Shown one piece after another: positions 10,771 through 22,526 of a DNA stretch of 64,000 bases (position 1 is the stretch's first letter; each line of letters opens with the position of its first letter). Made by a program: the position numbers and the translations under genes. The notes under the pieces are model-generated. The model ran no database searches. It saw only the letters and a list, made by a program, of their open reading frames with translations, and was not told the origin of the DNA. The DNA comes from Diaporthe sp. PMI_573 (taxonomy: Eukaryota > Ascomycota > Sordariomycetes > Diaporthales > Diaporthaceae), in contig JAJTUP010000051.1 of the NCBI GenBank assembly GCA_021399435.1, positions 1 to 64,000 on the forward strand, read 5' to 3'.

Positions 10771-13150
10771 CTAGTCATCTAGATCCGCCCGTCTCGTCAT
10801 GCTTCTTCGTATGCGGTGGTCCTCCTCCTCGTCACGATGTAGGTGTTCTCCCGGTAGTCTCACTGCGTGGTCTAACGCGACCGGCAGCCCGCGATGCCTG
10901 CCCCGCAGCATGACAAGGCACAGAACAAGCTTGCTGCCAGTATACCACGCCCCGGAGAAGCTATACGCGTCCGTCGGGATCCCCACAGAGATGCCGACCG
11001 TGCCGTAAGCGGACACGACTTCGAAGATAATATTGAACACGGAATATGTCACCGGGTCTCCCATGAAATGTGACGTCTCTATCGTGGCGATTATCAAGAC
11101 TGCCAGCACCAGCCACCAGATATCGTGAGCCAGCTGCCCGTGTATCTGCTGGCTGATGAAACTAATGCGGCTATTCCGGTTGCTGCTGCCGCCGAGGCGG
11201 CTTGATGCAAAAACTTTGTCTAGCTTGTTGCTGTTTTGCTTCAAGGGAGGGACGCCGACCCCGTTCATCGTGAAGGTGCGCTGGAAGACTCTCCCGATGT
11301 CGACAGCCGCGGTAGAGCGGCTCAGACGGCGCATCAGAGGTGAGGTCAGTGATAGGACACCGTTGGTCGGGTGGGACTCGAGCTTCGGGCCACCAGCAGC
11401 GAGCTCGGGGTCGGAATCGGACCCAGAAGACGCATCGCCGCTGTAGATACCGAGGGAGCGCTCTTCGTAGACATTAGAGTGGCGGATTGTGATCACAACA
11501 GGGTACACAGATATGTACATCATAATGACGTAGAGTATCTGAAGGCCAATATAGACTTGAGAGATGGGGACGATGTAGAATCCACCAGACCGTACGGCTT
11601 TAAGGGGTTTTGTTAGAAAGATGAGTGTGTCTCAGTGATATCAAAGAGAGAAGCTTACCAAGGGCTTGGAACAGGCCGTCAAGGATTCGAGGCCCTGTAG
11701 GAATACTCGTAATAGCTGGATTCCCAAGATTGAGAAGCTCAAAGGCGACCCAGTCCACGGCATTCAACCAGACAAGCATAAAGAAAAGCCACCAGGTGGG
11801 GCGAGACGGGAAGAGATTTGTATAGACCCGGCGAGGGTACTTTAGAATAAACTCTAGCGTTGTCTTGAGAGTTTCACAGGAATCCTCTGCAGTAGCCGCT
11901 TTTAAGAGCTTCAGACTCGTCCATATAATCAGACGGAGGAAGAGAGGATACGCGGTATTGCCGGCCAGGATCATCAACCCCATTGTTATGAGGACGAAGT
12001 AGGCTCCTTGGAATGGGATCATGTTCGCGTCGAGGAGCGACATGCCCGAGTTGTTGAACGCTGAAACTCCATTGAAGACACCTAGCCACCATGGGTTTAT
12101 GCCATTCGCTCTTGCGGTGCTCGGCATATTGTGATTCATCCACGCTCCCAGCGCAACGCATCCCAGGAGTTGCCACAGGAAGAAGTAGACGGGCACAACG
12201 AAGGCAAGAATCTTTAGCGCGCGGTATTCGCACCCACCCAGGTGCTCACGCTCCTCGCTCGTAAGGTCATGAAACTGGCCTTTACGACCAGGAGCCCGGC
12301 TCCTGAGGAAATGCTGGACAGTGAAATGATCCTCATCTCGGTCCGTCGATGCCTTGCTGGTGCCCTTTCTTTGCTTGGGCCGGACCTCGTTGACTTCGGA
12401 AACGCCGGTCGAAGTAGCATTCCTGCGCTGCTGCGGATGCGGCGTGTCGACGAAGACAATGTGCCCACCAGGACTGCTCGGCTCCGGCGCAGCCTTGGCT
12501 GGCTCAGGTGGAGCCTTGGGCGGCTCCACAGAACCCAGATCCGGCAAAGACGACGCGCGCCGACGTTTTGGTAACTCCTCGTCAACCTGCGGCCTACCCA
12601 AATCAGGATCTGAATTCGATAGCTCTACCTTCACTGCCAGAGTCCCGGTCGCCTGCAGCGTCTTATCGGGCACCGGGACGGTCTTGGCCTTGCGGAATGA
12701 GATGGCCTTCCGCAGCTTCGGCAGGCTGAGCGATGTATTGCTGCCCCGTCTGTTGAGCCTACGGACGTGCTCGGCACGCACGATACTCTCAAAGCGCTTC
12801 TCGAAGACGTGTTTGCGCGCTAGTACGGTCCAGATGGAGACCCATATTGTACTGCCTAGCATGATAAGGAGAAAGAGCATCGTCTGCTGCCAAGTCGTCA
12901 ATGTGCTGAGGTTGACCGTGTTCAATCCGGCCTCAGTCATGGCAGACACCACGATGAACAGACTGTCGGTGTAGCTGATGCTAAAGGCGGGATCCGACGA
13001 CCGCCAGAAGATGACGGAGCTGATGAGACACACGACGATGAAGTAGGCATAGTGGATGGTGATGAAGTTTAATGGCGGCAAATACTTGCGAACAGACATG
13101 AGCTCTACCACCCGTGGATGGTCATCAACAAAGTCGTCCCAGCGTGACAT
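10771..13150 (-). CDS. TRK-type plasma-membrane potassium transporter
   Basis: Exons 13150-11659 and 11597-10771 with a 61-bp intron (GTAAGC...AAAG) give 772 residues. The family drives high-affinity K+ (and some Na+) uptake across the fungal plasma membrane and has four membrane-pore-membrane repeats. All four pore loops are visible: TEAGLNT (72-78), NNSGMSLL (366-373), VRSGGF (499-504, created by the splice) and GTVGIS (696-701), each with the selectivity-filter glycine. A long hydrophilic loop with Ser/Pro/Lys-rich sequence (about 130-310) separates the first two repeats, as in fungal TRK1. The gene is divergent from the NHA antiporter. Length and motifs look complete, so it is probably functional. 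TRK and HKT names are used variably, so no symbol is given. Confidence 0.93.
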
Positions 13151-14329
13151 TCTGCCGAATATGGTGGCATAAACACCTCTTCAGACCTCTTCAGCAACAA
13201 GTCAGAGGCTCAAAGACAGAAAATCGCGCTTGGCGAGTCGCAAACGACCAAGGAGCGAGTAAACTAAGCCACACCCGGCAGGGTGGTCACGTGATTCAGC
13301 GAACTACAAGGCGGCTGGCAACGATGAAAGAAGCTTCAAATAAGTAAATTGAAGATATATTCAGAATGGATAAAGGATGCTGTGATTTCTCCCCTGCCGG
13401 GTGTTGGTGGTCGCATCACGGGCTAAGTGCTGACCAAGTTGGAGCTGAGGCATCTTGCCCAAAAATAGTGTATCCCAGCCCGGGACCTTGGTGCCTATTT
13501 TTGCACCCCTGCATATTGTAACCCAGAATGTGGCCTAGCTTTCCAAACATGAAACCTAGGTTAACACGATAAACGCTCCCCTTCTGATACCAGCTCAAGC
13601 GGAGAAGCAGACACGGCGTCATTGCTTGGGTAGTATGCCGTGTGCTACGTTGCGCGATCTACCGCGAATGGGTTAACATGATGGCAAGGAGAAACTTCAA
13701 GCTTATCTTATTGGCATTGATATCCTGGAGTTAAAATCTCATCCTCCTGACTCGAGGGAGTTTGGGCTTCCGGCTAGGCAAATGACGCATGACTGACTGG
13801 TGACGGGTGACCCCAACAGCCCCTGCAACATGTGGCTAGCAGGCCAGACGTTGCCGGTGGGTGTGGGCCGGCGCAACGCGGCAGCATGCCCCTAATGTCA
13901 TCAAGCTGCGCCGCCGCGGTCACTGTCCTCCAGAACGGCGGATCCTAGCGTTGTCTGTTTATCTCGCCCCCCCCCCCGGCCACGTGAATATGGCCGCGTG
14001 AACAGTGTCTGCTGCTCAAGGGACTTGGCGTTGGGCGGAGGATGGAGGTGGGAAGCGCGGCTAGCACCATGGGCCGCTGATCTCATCTGAAATTTCAGTA
14101 CAGCCCCCAATGCATCGCCTTATCTCTTAAATTCTGCCTGCATCACCCCCAAATACCTGTCGGTGTGAACTTGCCGAGCGTCCTCTGGGGCACCACGCAC
14201 AGCTCCCACCCTTGCCTTTCTTCTGCTCACTCTTCTGCTCCTTTGTTATTTGTGTGCATATAGAATCGGAAGAGGTAGAAAGCTCGACAGATGCATCAGA
14301 AGCCCAATAGAGTATACTAGGAGCTCACG
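13151..14329. promoter_or_regulatory. Divergent promoter region between TRK and NHA genes
   Basis: A 1.18 kb gap between two head-to-head starts. It holds CACGTG E-box-like words at about 13287 and 13981, and a run of nine or more C at about 13970. An open frame at 13901-14110 on the minus strand shows no protein-like features. The gap is short enough for shared regulation, but no specific element is proven. Confidence 0.4.
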
Positions 14330-15910
14330 ATGTTGCTCGCCGTCACAAATTTCAACGTTGTAATCAGCGTGGTTGGCGGCTGGCTGATCCTGGTCGGTGT
14401 CTTCTCCCACCTCCTCAGCGACGCCTTTTACCTCTCCGAAGCCCGTGAGCACAATTCCCCTTGACTTAACTTGCCGTGGAGGAGCACGATGAATCAAAAC
14501 ACCAAAAGAGATGAAATGAAAATGCAAACGGAAACGAAATGGATATCTGCATGAAGATCTCGCCAGTTAAGTTAACCCGCAATTACAGTTGTCTCGCTAC
14601 TAGGCGGCGTCGCATTCACCCATGTCGCAAAGCTATTCAAGCCCGGGGACTACGTTGTGTCTGAGGACGCCGTCGCCTCGGTCACGCTCGACTTCAGCCG
14701 CCTCGTCTTAGGCGTCCAGCTCGTCCTCGAGGGCATCCGGCTGCCCAGCCGCTACCTGCGCACCGAGTGGAGGTCCCTCGCCCTGCTCCTGGGGCCCGGG
14801 ATGCTGGGAATGTGGGCGTGCAGCAGCGCCGTCATCTGGCTGCTCGTCCCGGGCCTGCCGCTCCTGCACGCCCTCGCCATCGCCGCGTGCATCACCCCGA
14901 CGGACCCGGTGCTCTCTGGCGCGATCGTGAAGGGCAGGTTCGCCGAGGAGAACGTCCCTGAGGAGCTGCGGCAGATCATCGTGGCCGAGTCGGGTGCAAA
15001 CGACGGCCTCGGCTACCCTTTCCTGTTTATCGCCTTGTATGTCATCAAATACGCGACTGCGGAGTCAAATGCCGAGGGAGGGGCCCTGACTGCGCTGGAG
15101 CTGTTCTTCGGAAAGACTTGTGTCTACGTGGTGCTGATGAGCGTTCTGTACGGCGCGGTTGTCTCCCTTCTCGCCCAGAAGCTCCTCTCGTGGGCCGAGC
15201 GACACAAGTACGTCGACCGCGAGAATTTTCTCCTCTTCCCCATCGGCCTGGGCATCTTCATCATCGGGACCTGCGGCGCCGTGGGTAGCGACGATGTGCT
15301 GGCGTGTTTTATAGCCGGCAACGCCTTCACCTGGAATGACTGGTTCCGCATCAAGACGCTCGACGACCCGCTGCAGCCCTCCATGGAGATATTGCTCAAC
15401 TTGGCCATCTTTATGTGGTTCGGCGCAGTCTGTCCGTGGGAGAGCTTCTGGTCGTATGACCTGATCCATCCGGTCCGGCTGTTCGCCCTAGGAGCACTCG
15501 TTCTCCTCCTGCGGCGCATTCCTACCATCCTCGGCCTACATCCCTTCATCCGCCACATCCAGGGACGCCAACAAGCCCTCTTTGTCGGGTACTTTGGACC
15601 GATTGGCGTATCTGCGATCTTTTATCTGTACGTAGCTTTGGAGTTCCTGGAAACCATGTCCGGCGATGATGGGCAACGCGAGGACGCAAAGCAGCTGGGT
15701 GACACCATGATGGTCGTCATCTGGTTCCTGGTTATTTGCAGCGTTGTGAGTGTTCCTGTTCCTCTCTTTTCTGTTTCTCTAAATTTTGACTTTGTCACTA
15801 CGGAAACTAACAATGGTAAGGTCGTTCACGGATTGAGCGTGCCCTTGGCCAAACTGGGATCCCATATTGTGGGCCTGCTCCGCCCCTATCGCATTGCTTT
15901 GCCCGCTTAA
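14330..15910 (+). CDS. NHA-type Na+(K+)/H+ antiporter, short form
   Basis: Exons 14330-14444, 14589-15745 and 15821-15910 give 453 residues. The family expels Na+ or K+ in exchange for protons at the plasma membrane. The start MLLAVTNFNVVISVVGGW matches the NHA1 amino end in pattern, and the core has ITPTDPVLSGAIVKG and ESGANDGLGYPF, the latter with the ion-binding Asp pair region. The third intron of the reading (15746-15820) is 75 bp with no stop, has a CTAAC branch site, and joins ICSVVVHGLSVPL as expected. The protein ends soon after the last membrane segment, without the several-hundred-residue cytoplasmic tail common in fungal NHA1. Either this is a short subfamily, or a further intron after 15821 leads into a tail I did not find. 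Confidence 0.88.
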
Positions 15911-16493
15911 TAGCCGAGCCAAACTTATTTAATGCAAGGGTACTAAACTATTTTGCATTCTATACCGCCGAAACACGCTAGTAAGGAAACCATACATAGA
16001 CACACAAAACTTATATACAAATCATTATGCTATTGTTGCGGGGTGCAGTGTTTTACGTAGCCAGTGCGATAAATTTTTCTTGGCCGTCGGTACTATAAGT
16101 ACCGGACAAGCTTCCACCTCTCTGGAAGGCAGAAGCAACAATTCAACTCATTCTTCTTTTATTATAACTTGATAACTTGTGACCGTGTCTGATCAGAACC
16201 AACACACCTGCTTTTGTCGCCTTCGTGCCCTTCCAGCCCTTTTTCATTACCTCGTCTTTCTTCACACGTTGGAGCCCTCTAGCAGTGTTCTCTCTCTCTA
16301 AGGGTCCAGCAGAACACACACCTATGCTTGGCTTGGTGTCCCGTTTTTACTATCTACATTTTCAACTATACACCTTAATTACTTAACTAATACTTATTAA
16401 ATTAACTTACTATCATCTATCTTATCTAGTTTAATTATTATAAATTAATTAATAGTATTTTTATAATACTAAAAGCTAATTTAAATATATTAA
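15911..16493. other. Downstream region and edge of the second repeat island
   Basis: Normal composition to about 16350, with a pyrimidine-rich stretch, then AT-rich. No gene or RNA recognised. Confidence 0.35.
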
Positions 16494-16579
16494 GTAGTTT
16501 CGTTTTTAATCTATATATATATACTTTTTAAGCAGTATATAGGCGGTCTTTTTATATAGTAGTAAATGCTTAAACACCT
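16494..16579 (+). repeat. Dispersed repeat, RIP-mutated copy
   Basis: Matches 62626-62721 along about 86 bp. Shared words include GTTTCGTTTTTAAT and AAGCAGTATATAGGCGGTC. Nearly every difference is C in the 62.6 kb copy and T here, or G there and A here. It directly abuts the inverted LTR copy. The repeat class is not known. Confidence 0.6.
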
Positions 16580-17087
16580 ATCTGAAGGTTGGTGGATCGA
16601 ATGGGAGTCAGGTAGCAGTAGGGTGCACTGAGGTCTTGTTGGGACGATTGAGAATGGTTCGGACAACTTTGCATTGAATTTGAGTGGGCTTCTGTCAGCC
16701 CTCCTCACAGTCCCTCCGACATCGTCTCAACCCTGGGCACGCTGTGGTTGGCTCTGGTGCGCAGATAGGGAGGCCGGAAAATTCGGCCCTCGGACCCACT
16801 ATCTTTGGCTTTAAATAACCAGCCAACCCTAACCCTGACAGTAACCAAACTAAATACAGATAAACTTCAGAAATCAGGCTATCTAATAAACTAAGTTACA
16901 TGCTTTTTAGGTAAGAAATAAGGGGAATGTAGAGGTATGAAGTTAGGGTCTTAAAACAGCCTAAAAAATCGACTCACGGCCACCAAACTTATCTGCCGGC
17001 GTGTACGCCCTATGGGTACTTAGAGAAAATCTAGTGCTAAGTCTAGGGTAACTCTCTGCGTGTAGTGCCTATATAAGTGTTTCTATT
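16580..17087 (-). repeat. Copia LTR core copy, inverted
   Basis: Reverse complement of the LTR core at 9463-9985. It shows CCAACCCTAACCCTGACAG, CTTTTTAGGTAAGAAATAAG and the end CTGAAGGTT. It ends at the same core boundary as the copies at 7608 and 17235 and lacks the tail module. No coding part of the element adjoins it. Confidence 0.7.
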
Positions 17088-17104
17088 TAATAATTAAAAA
17101 GAAT
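17088..17104 (+). repeat. 17-bp direct repeat, left copy
   Basis: TAATAATTAAAAAGAAT, identical to 17778-17794. It touches the outer end of the inverted LTR core, while the other copy touches the end of the forward LTR core. Confidence 0.6.
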
Positions 17105-17234
17105 AATATTAATATAAGTAAGCTTATAATATGCCATTCTTTTAGAATAATCTTTTATTCTATATAATGTTAAATCTCTCAGTATACTATTCTTTTAGAA
17201 TAGTCTTTATCTTATATCTAAAGGTTAGTGAATC

Positions 17235-17777
17235 TGTTAAACGGAAACACTTATATGGGCGCTGCACGTAAAGGGTTACCCTAGACTTCACGTAGAGAGT
17301 TACCCTAGACTTGGCACTTTTTCGGCTAAGTGTCTATGTGGCGTGCGCGCTAGCAGATGAGTTTGGTGGCCGTGAGTCGATTTTTTGGGCTGTTTTAAGA
17401 CCCTAACTTCATACCTCTACATTCCCCTTATTTCTTACCCAAAAAGCATGTAACTTAGCTTATTAGATAGTCTGATTTCTAAAGTTTATCTATATTTAGT
17501 TTGGTTACTGTTAGGGTTAGGGTTAGCTGGTTATTTAAAGCCAAAAATAGTAGGTCTAAGGGCCGAATTTTCCGGCCTCCCTATCTGCGCACCAGAGCCA
17601 ACCCACGCGTGCCCAGGGTTGAGACAATGTCGGAGGGACTGTGAGGAGGGCTGACAGAAGCCCACTCAAATTCAATGCAAAGTTGTCCGAACCACTCTCA
17701 ATCGTCCTAACTCGCCTCCAGGCACCCTGCTGCGACCCTGCCAAATACACACTGCTAAAGGCACTAACCTTTAGATC
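17235..17777 (+). repeat. Copia LTR core copy, forward
   Basis: Begins TGTTAAACGGAAAC and follows the core at 9463 to the words ACTGCTAAAGGCACTAACC. It carries a small internal duplication of the GTTACCCTAGACTT word (about 17274 and 17300). With the copy at 16580-17087 it makes a head-to-head pair separated by about 150 bp. Confidence 0.7.
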
Positions 17778-17794
17778 TAATAATTAAAAAGAAT
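17778..17794 (+). repeat. 17-bp direct repeat, right copy
   Basis: Identical to 17088-17104. The pair encloses the forward LTR copy plus about 130 bp in front of it. The length is too great for a normal 5-bp Copia target duplication. Confidence 0.6.
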
Positions 17795-18795
17795 TTTTTA
17801 AGAGTTAATAGTAATATAATAGCTTCAGCAGCCGACAAAACGACTTTAAAATATTAAGCGTAAAATATACTAGGTTTTAGAAGCTTTTTTAATAGATATG
17901 CTATCTCTAACTGCTATAATAGTATTATATATCTTAAATTTACTATAAGGCTTTATAATAATAAGGATAATGCCTAGAAAAGGTTTAATAATTAGAAAAA
18001 AAGTCTTTATAGAGAAAATGTTGATTTTATAGGGGGTGGGTATAGACGTGTGTACGCGTGAATATGGGTGTGGTCCGGCCGAGAACAGGGGTGGGCCGAG
18101 ATCTGGGCCGGGCACGTTAGCACTTGCAGGAGACTGACCGAGAATGTAACAATCAGTCAAGGCTGTCTACGATTGGTATGCCTGCAATGACGATCACTTT
18201 CCGTTCTGCATCCGCCAGCAATCCAGGTTCCATCCAGTATGCATGTAATGTGAGTGGTACTGCAGCGGCTATTCTGGGCAGCATTAAAGTTAGATGGCTT
18301 TTTTCTTCCCAAAGACCGCTGTCTGATCCTCCTCGGAACTGATCGACGAGAAATCGAAAAGATATGGAGAGCATCTAAATCAACGTCTATTTGGTTAGAA
18401 GTTGTCGCCAGTGGCACCGACCTCTACCATTCTTTTAACGGATACCTGCATAGGGCCATCTATTGGCCCAAGACCTGGAGCAGTAAGCTGAAGCACTGAT
18501 TGTGCCCACCATAAAGCGCCTCTGTGTTTGTGTCGCCCTCATTAGTTGCCACGCCGGGCTGTTTCTTTGCCCCCATCCCGCTTCCCTATTTTGGGGCTGT
18601 GTCTAGAATGCATATTGGGTGTGAGTAATCAATCCAACAGCGATTTAGTGGGTATGTGTGTGCAACCACCACCGCCTACGTATATATTTCTCTGCTCCTC
18701 GTCAAATCGGCTATTCCCGCATGTGGCTTGCAAGCTCCGAACCCCTGAGTTAGACAACCACGCGGCCTGACAACCAGGCCACCCTTTTCCACGCG
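17795..18795. other. Island edge and upstream region of the PTH11-like gene
   Basis: AT-rich to about 18030, then normal. Overlapping small open frames on both strands between 18120 and 18500 show no conserved or protein-like sequence. Nothing else is supported. Confidence 0.35.
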
Positions 18796-20187
18796 ATGGA
18801 CGTCGGATACCATACTGTGAAGCCCTACCCGTCCGTTTTGAGAAACCTCATTGCAAATGCTGTCATCATTTTCCTCGCCTGGGTAGTTGTTGTACTTCGG
18901 CTAGTCTCTCGGAGAATGTCTGGAGCAGGGTTTGGAAGGGATGATTGGCTCGTGGTGATTGCAGTAGTATGTCACCGACAGCCATTGCCTCTGTTCTTTT
19001 TTTTCTGCTGATAACATATTTTATAGCCGCAAGGTCTTGGGATGTTGGTTATTTCCACCGTGTTTGCTATCTATGGTGAGGGTTACAATTTGACTGAAGT
19101 CGTGGGAAATGTTTCATTGTATTTACAGGTGTGCTTCTGTGACTTTAGTCATTTATCACTCAATCGATTTACTGCAGCCAGGCATACACTGACCAGCTGA
19201 CATTCCACCAGTTGCTCGTGGCCCATGTTTGCCTTTTTGCCTTGGCAACTCTGACGATAAAGTTTTCCGTTCTATCTTTCTACCTCAGGATATTCGTCAA
19301 CAGGTTCATGATACGTGCTGTCAAGGCAGTCATGGTGTTTGTTGCGCTTTGGAGCGTGGGCAACATCCTTCAGGTGTTCCTCATCTGTCGTCCGTTTGCG
19401 AGTTCATATGATCTGAGCATCAGCGCCACATGTGGTGATCAAAGGGCAAGCCTGATCGCTATTGCCTGCTTCAACGCCATCACTGATGTGACAATCTGGT
19501 GTCTGCCTATACCGACTATCTGGGCCCTGAAGGCAACGACTCGAAGTAAGCTTGCTCTGACTGCTGTGTTTACCGCTGGACTGATGTGAGTCCTACACCC
19601 CCCCCCCCCTGGCCCGCATAGTTTGGGAGCAGAGGCTCACACGGCATCTTGATCGGCTAACAGCTTCTTACAGCGTCACGGTTGTCTCTATTTGTCGTAT
19701 TGTCTCATTGACTTACGTGAATTTCCATGGAAACTTGACCAGGCAGGCAATCTATGTCGATTTTCTCGCTCTTTTGGAAGTTCACCTCAGTATTCTGGTC
19801 ATCAGCCTACCGATGTTGGGACCAGTCACTAAACGATTCCTGCCGCACAGAAAGAAAGCAAAGGCACCGGGATCCGGTCCATCCTACGAAACGCCAAGGA
19901 CCTTTGGACGCAGCAACACAAGGATGCAGAGACACGAACGATTGGACGATGATGAATACGTGATGGCCGACACTCAACTAGAGCAGCTATACAACAGCGA
20001 GGCCAACGCAAGATACCAAGCATCTGTGGGGGCATGGGAAAGCCCCATGCAGCGCTCCAGTGGCGGCTCGGAGTCGCAGTTAAGGGCAAACGCTCAGGAT
20101 TCTGCCCTGGTCCACAGCGGGCAAAACCCCAATGATGCCATCAAAGTTGAAAGATCGTGGATTGTTTCATCCAGAACTGGAGGATGA
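18796..20187 (+). CDS. PTH11-like (rhodopsin-fold, SAT4-type) integral membrane protein
   Basis: Four exons, 18796-18966, 19027-19128, 19182-19585 and 19674-20187, give 396 residues. Seven hydrophobic segments are followed by a polar cytoplasmic tail. Features of the family (Pfam-type fungal rhodopsin domain, previously DUF3328/SAT4-like) include an RRMSGAGFGRDDWL-type loop after the first helix, IKFSVLSFYLRIF, a conserved ICRPFASSYD segment and CFNAITDVTIWCLPIP. There is no amino-terminal CFEM cysteine domain. Members are proposed surface sensors, but the role of this one is unknown. The acceptor of intron 2 is uncertain: 19182 gives LYLQAYTD, while a donor at GTATTT paired with acceptor 19178 gives VSFQAYTD. 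Both keep frame. Confidence 0.82.
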
Positions 20188-20743
20188 AACTTAGGGAAGA
20201 TATTGCGGTAGGAGATAATCTTACCACTAGATCAAGTCTTGCGGTTTCTTAAAAGAATCCAATTAACCAGATTAGGTGCTTTCTAGCTTTCTTATAGTCA
20301 ATAATATATAATTTAGTCTGTAAACCTTTATATAATCATTAATATAGATATATTAACTATGAACTATTTTTATAGTTTTATAATATCTTATACTAGTATT
20401 TTATAATATAGATATCTAACGCTGGGTCTTTAAGCACGGACTACTAAAGGGACTGCTGGCAGCTTTATCGAAGTATATATAGATTTATTTGCTTTAATAC
20501 CCCTAGTAAGTAGGAAAACGATATAAATAAAATAGTTTTCTAATACACGAAGGATAGTTAAAGAGAATAAATAAATAAATAAGTTTATAGATTATATAAG
20601 TTAATTATAGTATAATAGGTCACACATAGTCGTTTTAAAAATGTAGATATATGTCCTTTAAGCATTAATATCTGGTTAAGACTCGTCTTTTGTACTTATA
20701 TTGCTTATCCTAAAACCTGTCTGTCAAGCTACATTTTGTTTGT
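20188..20743. other. AT-rich intergenic stretch between two converging genes
   Basis: A tail-to-tail gap, AT-rich from 20290 to 20690 with short TATA-rich words. It may be old repeat debris. No feature can be named. Confidence 0.35.
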
Positions 20744-22083
20744 TTATATCGACGGCTTGATTCGCACTGGTATAATAGCATCCTCAATGAAAGCTTCCCA
20801 CCTGCTCTTTTGTATTCTTCCCTCTTTGATCACGGCCAGGACGTTCTTCTCGGGATCATCAAAAATCGTACCATCATCCAGTGGGTTCGAGTCCAGAATC
20901 AAGATATCTGCCTCAAACCCGGGCTTGATCTGCCCCAGAGACTCTTCCCGTTTGATCAGACGAGCAGGGTTGATAGTCGCGCTCTGTAGCACGGCCAGTG
21001 GTGACAAGACTCGCGATCTCAAGTCGAATTCATATGTTTGCGCCGTTCCAAGAGGACCAAGTAGGTCCGTCCCGTAGCAGATGGTCACGCCAGCATCTGA
21101 GGCAATCTTGAGCGCCTGCAGTCCGGCTTGCAACACGGCCTTATTCTTCGAGACAGACTCTGGAGGCAGGTACCCCTTCCACTTGGGCGATGCCATCTCA
21201 GCATACGTGACGAGGGTCGGTGTCAAGAAACAGCCCTTCTCCGCCATCAATTTGGCCGTGGGCTCGTCGATAAAGTTGCCATGCTCGATACCCCTAGCCC
21301 CATTTTCAATACAGTGCCGTATCGCCTGGGACGTATAGGCATGTGCAGTCACGTACGTCCCTGCATTTACGGCACACTCTACCATAGCCCTGATCTCGGA
21401 CCCCGTGAACTGGAGATGGTCGATCTTGTCTGTCGGACTCGACACCCCGCCCGAGCCCATGATCTTGATAAAGTCCGCACCGGTCCGGATCTCCTCTCTG
21501 ACTGCTTGCATGCACTCAGGTACCCCATTTGTTATCCTGCCCAAGCCAGTAGTGGTACCGCCGCAGCACATGCTGTAGTCGTGAGGCCCGCGGTAGTCTG
21601 CGTGTCCCCCGGACTGGGAGAGCGCATGCCCTGCGATGAAGAGCCGAGGGCCCGGGAATACACCGTCTTCAATGGCCTCCTTTAGCGCCAGAAGTGCGCC
21701 GCCACAGTCCCGCACCGTCGTGAAGCCCCGGTGTAGCATCTGCGCGCACACATATGGCTGACGGAGCACCGATACATCGTTGGGGTTTCCAAATGCCTTG
21801 GAGAGATCGCCGAAGCCTGGGACGGCCATGATATGCACGTGCGAGTCAATGAGCCCCGGACTCAGGAATTTGCCCTGGCAATCGATAGCCTGGAAACCCT
21901 CATTCTGGGCATCAGAGGTGAGGTCGGGAGTATCTTCAACCGATATGATGAGACCGTCCTTTATCTTGACAGCTGCCCTTTGCGAATTGAGCCGTTGGCA
22001 ACGTCGACGACGCTGGCGTTGGTCAAGATGTAGCTCTTCCGATTTGGCCGCAGCCAGGGCTTGAGCTGTGCTTCGGTAACCAT
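20744..22083 (-). CDS. Metal-dependent amidohydrolase (prolidase-like), apparent frameshift
   Basis: The protein belongs to the amidohydrolase superfamily, in the fungal group related to imidazolonepropionase and Xaa-Pro dipeptidases, which split cyclic or peptide C-N bonds. The long open frame runs from 22258, but family-like sequence begins at an ATG at 22083 in another frame: MVTEAQLKPWLRPNRKSYI, then a beta strand ILTNASVVDVANGSIRKG. It changes frame at about 21976-21981 (AAAGGG run) into AVKIKDGLIISVED. Later motifs are intact: IDSHVHI (metal), FIKIMGSGG (bridging Lys), VTAHAY and IEHGNF (His ligands) and YGTDLLGP (Asp). One missing base in the G run would explain the shift, by sequencing error or real mutation. 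It is divergent from the MFS permease. Confidence 0.8.
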
Positions 22084-22526
22084 TTCCGAGATTGGTTCTC
22101 AAGCTGCTCAAATTGATTGATGTGAGGACGAGAAAGTAGAGGTACGACAGGAGAAACAACCTCTGTTTCGAGGTTCCCGCTTTCATCAGTGTCGGCTGAT
22201 CTTCGGAACTCTCCGCAAAAGCAACACATCCCCTCTCCGCACGGTCATACTCCGGCATCCGGTTCAGGCCAGAAGCCGGCTGCTTATCGCATCTCCGCTC
22301 ACTATGATTATGACATGGACCACTTAATCAACGTTTCGTATCAGATCTTCGATGGAATCTCAGTAAATTGATGAGAAAGTACAGACTGTGAGCAGCAATT
22401 GACATCCGGTTCCACTAAAGATAATAAACCCGCCCGAGAGCGCGACTATAAACGAAGTCGGTTGATGCGCACTTGTTCTTCTATCTTACCACTACAATTG
22501 CTCGATTGAAACAGTCAACTATTACG
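22084..22526. promoter_or_regulatory. Divergent promoter between amidohydrolase and MFS permease
   Basis: A 443-bp gap between two head-to-head starts, which makes co-regulation plausible. A GATA-type word (AAGATAATAA, about 22420) is present, which in fungi can bind nitrogen regulators of the AreA type; this is only a word match. If the amidohydrolase started at 22258 the gap would be shorter. Confidence 0.4.

Noticed and set aside
11156..12974. Plus-strand open frames of 96, 110 and 206 codons
   Set aside because: Shadows of the TRK gene on the minus strand.
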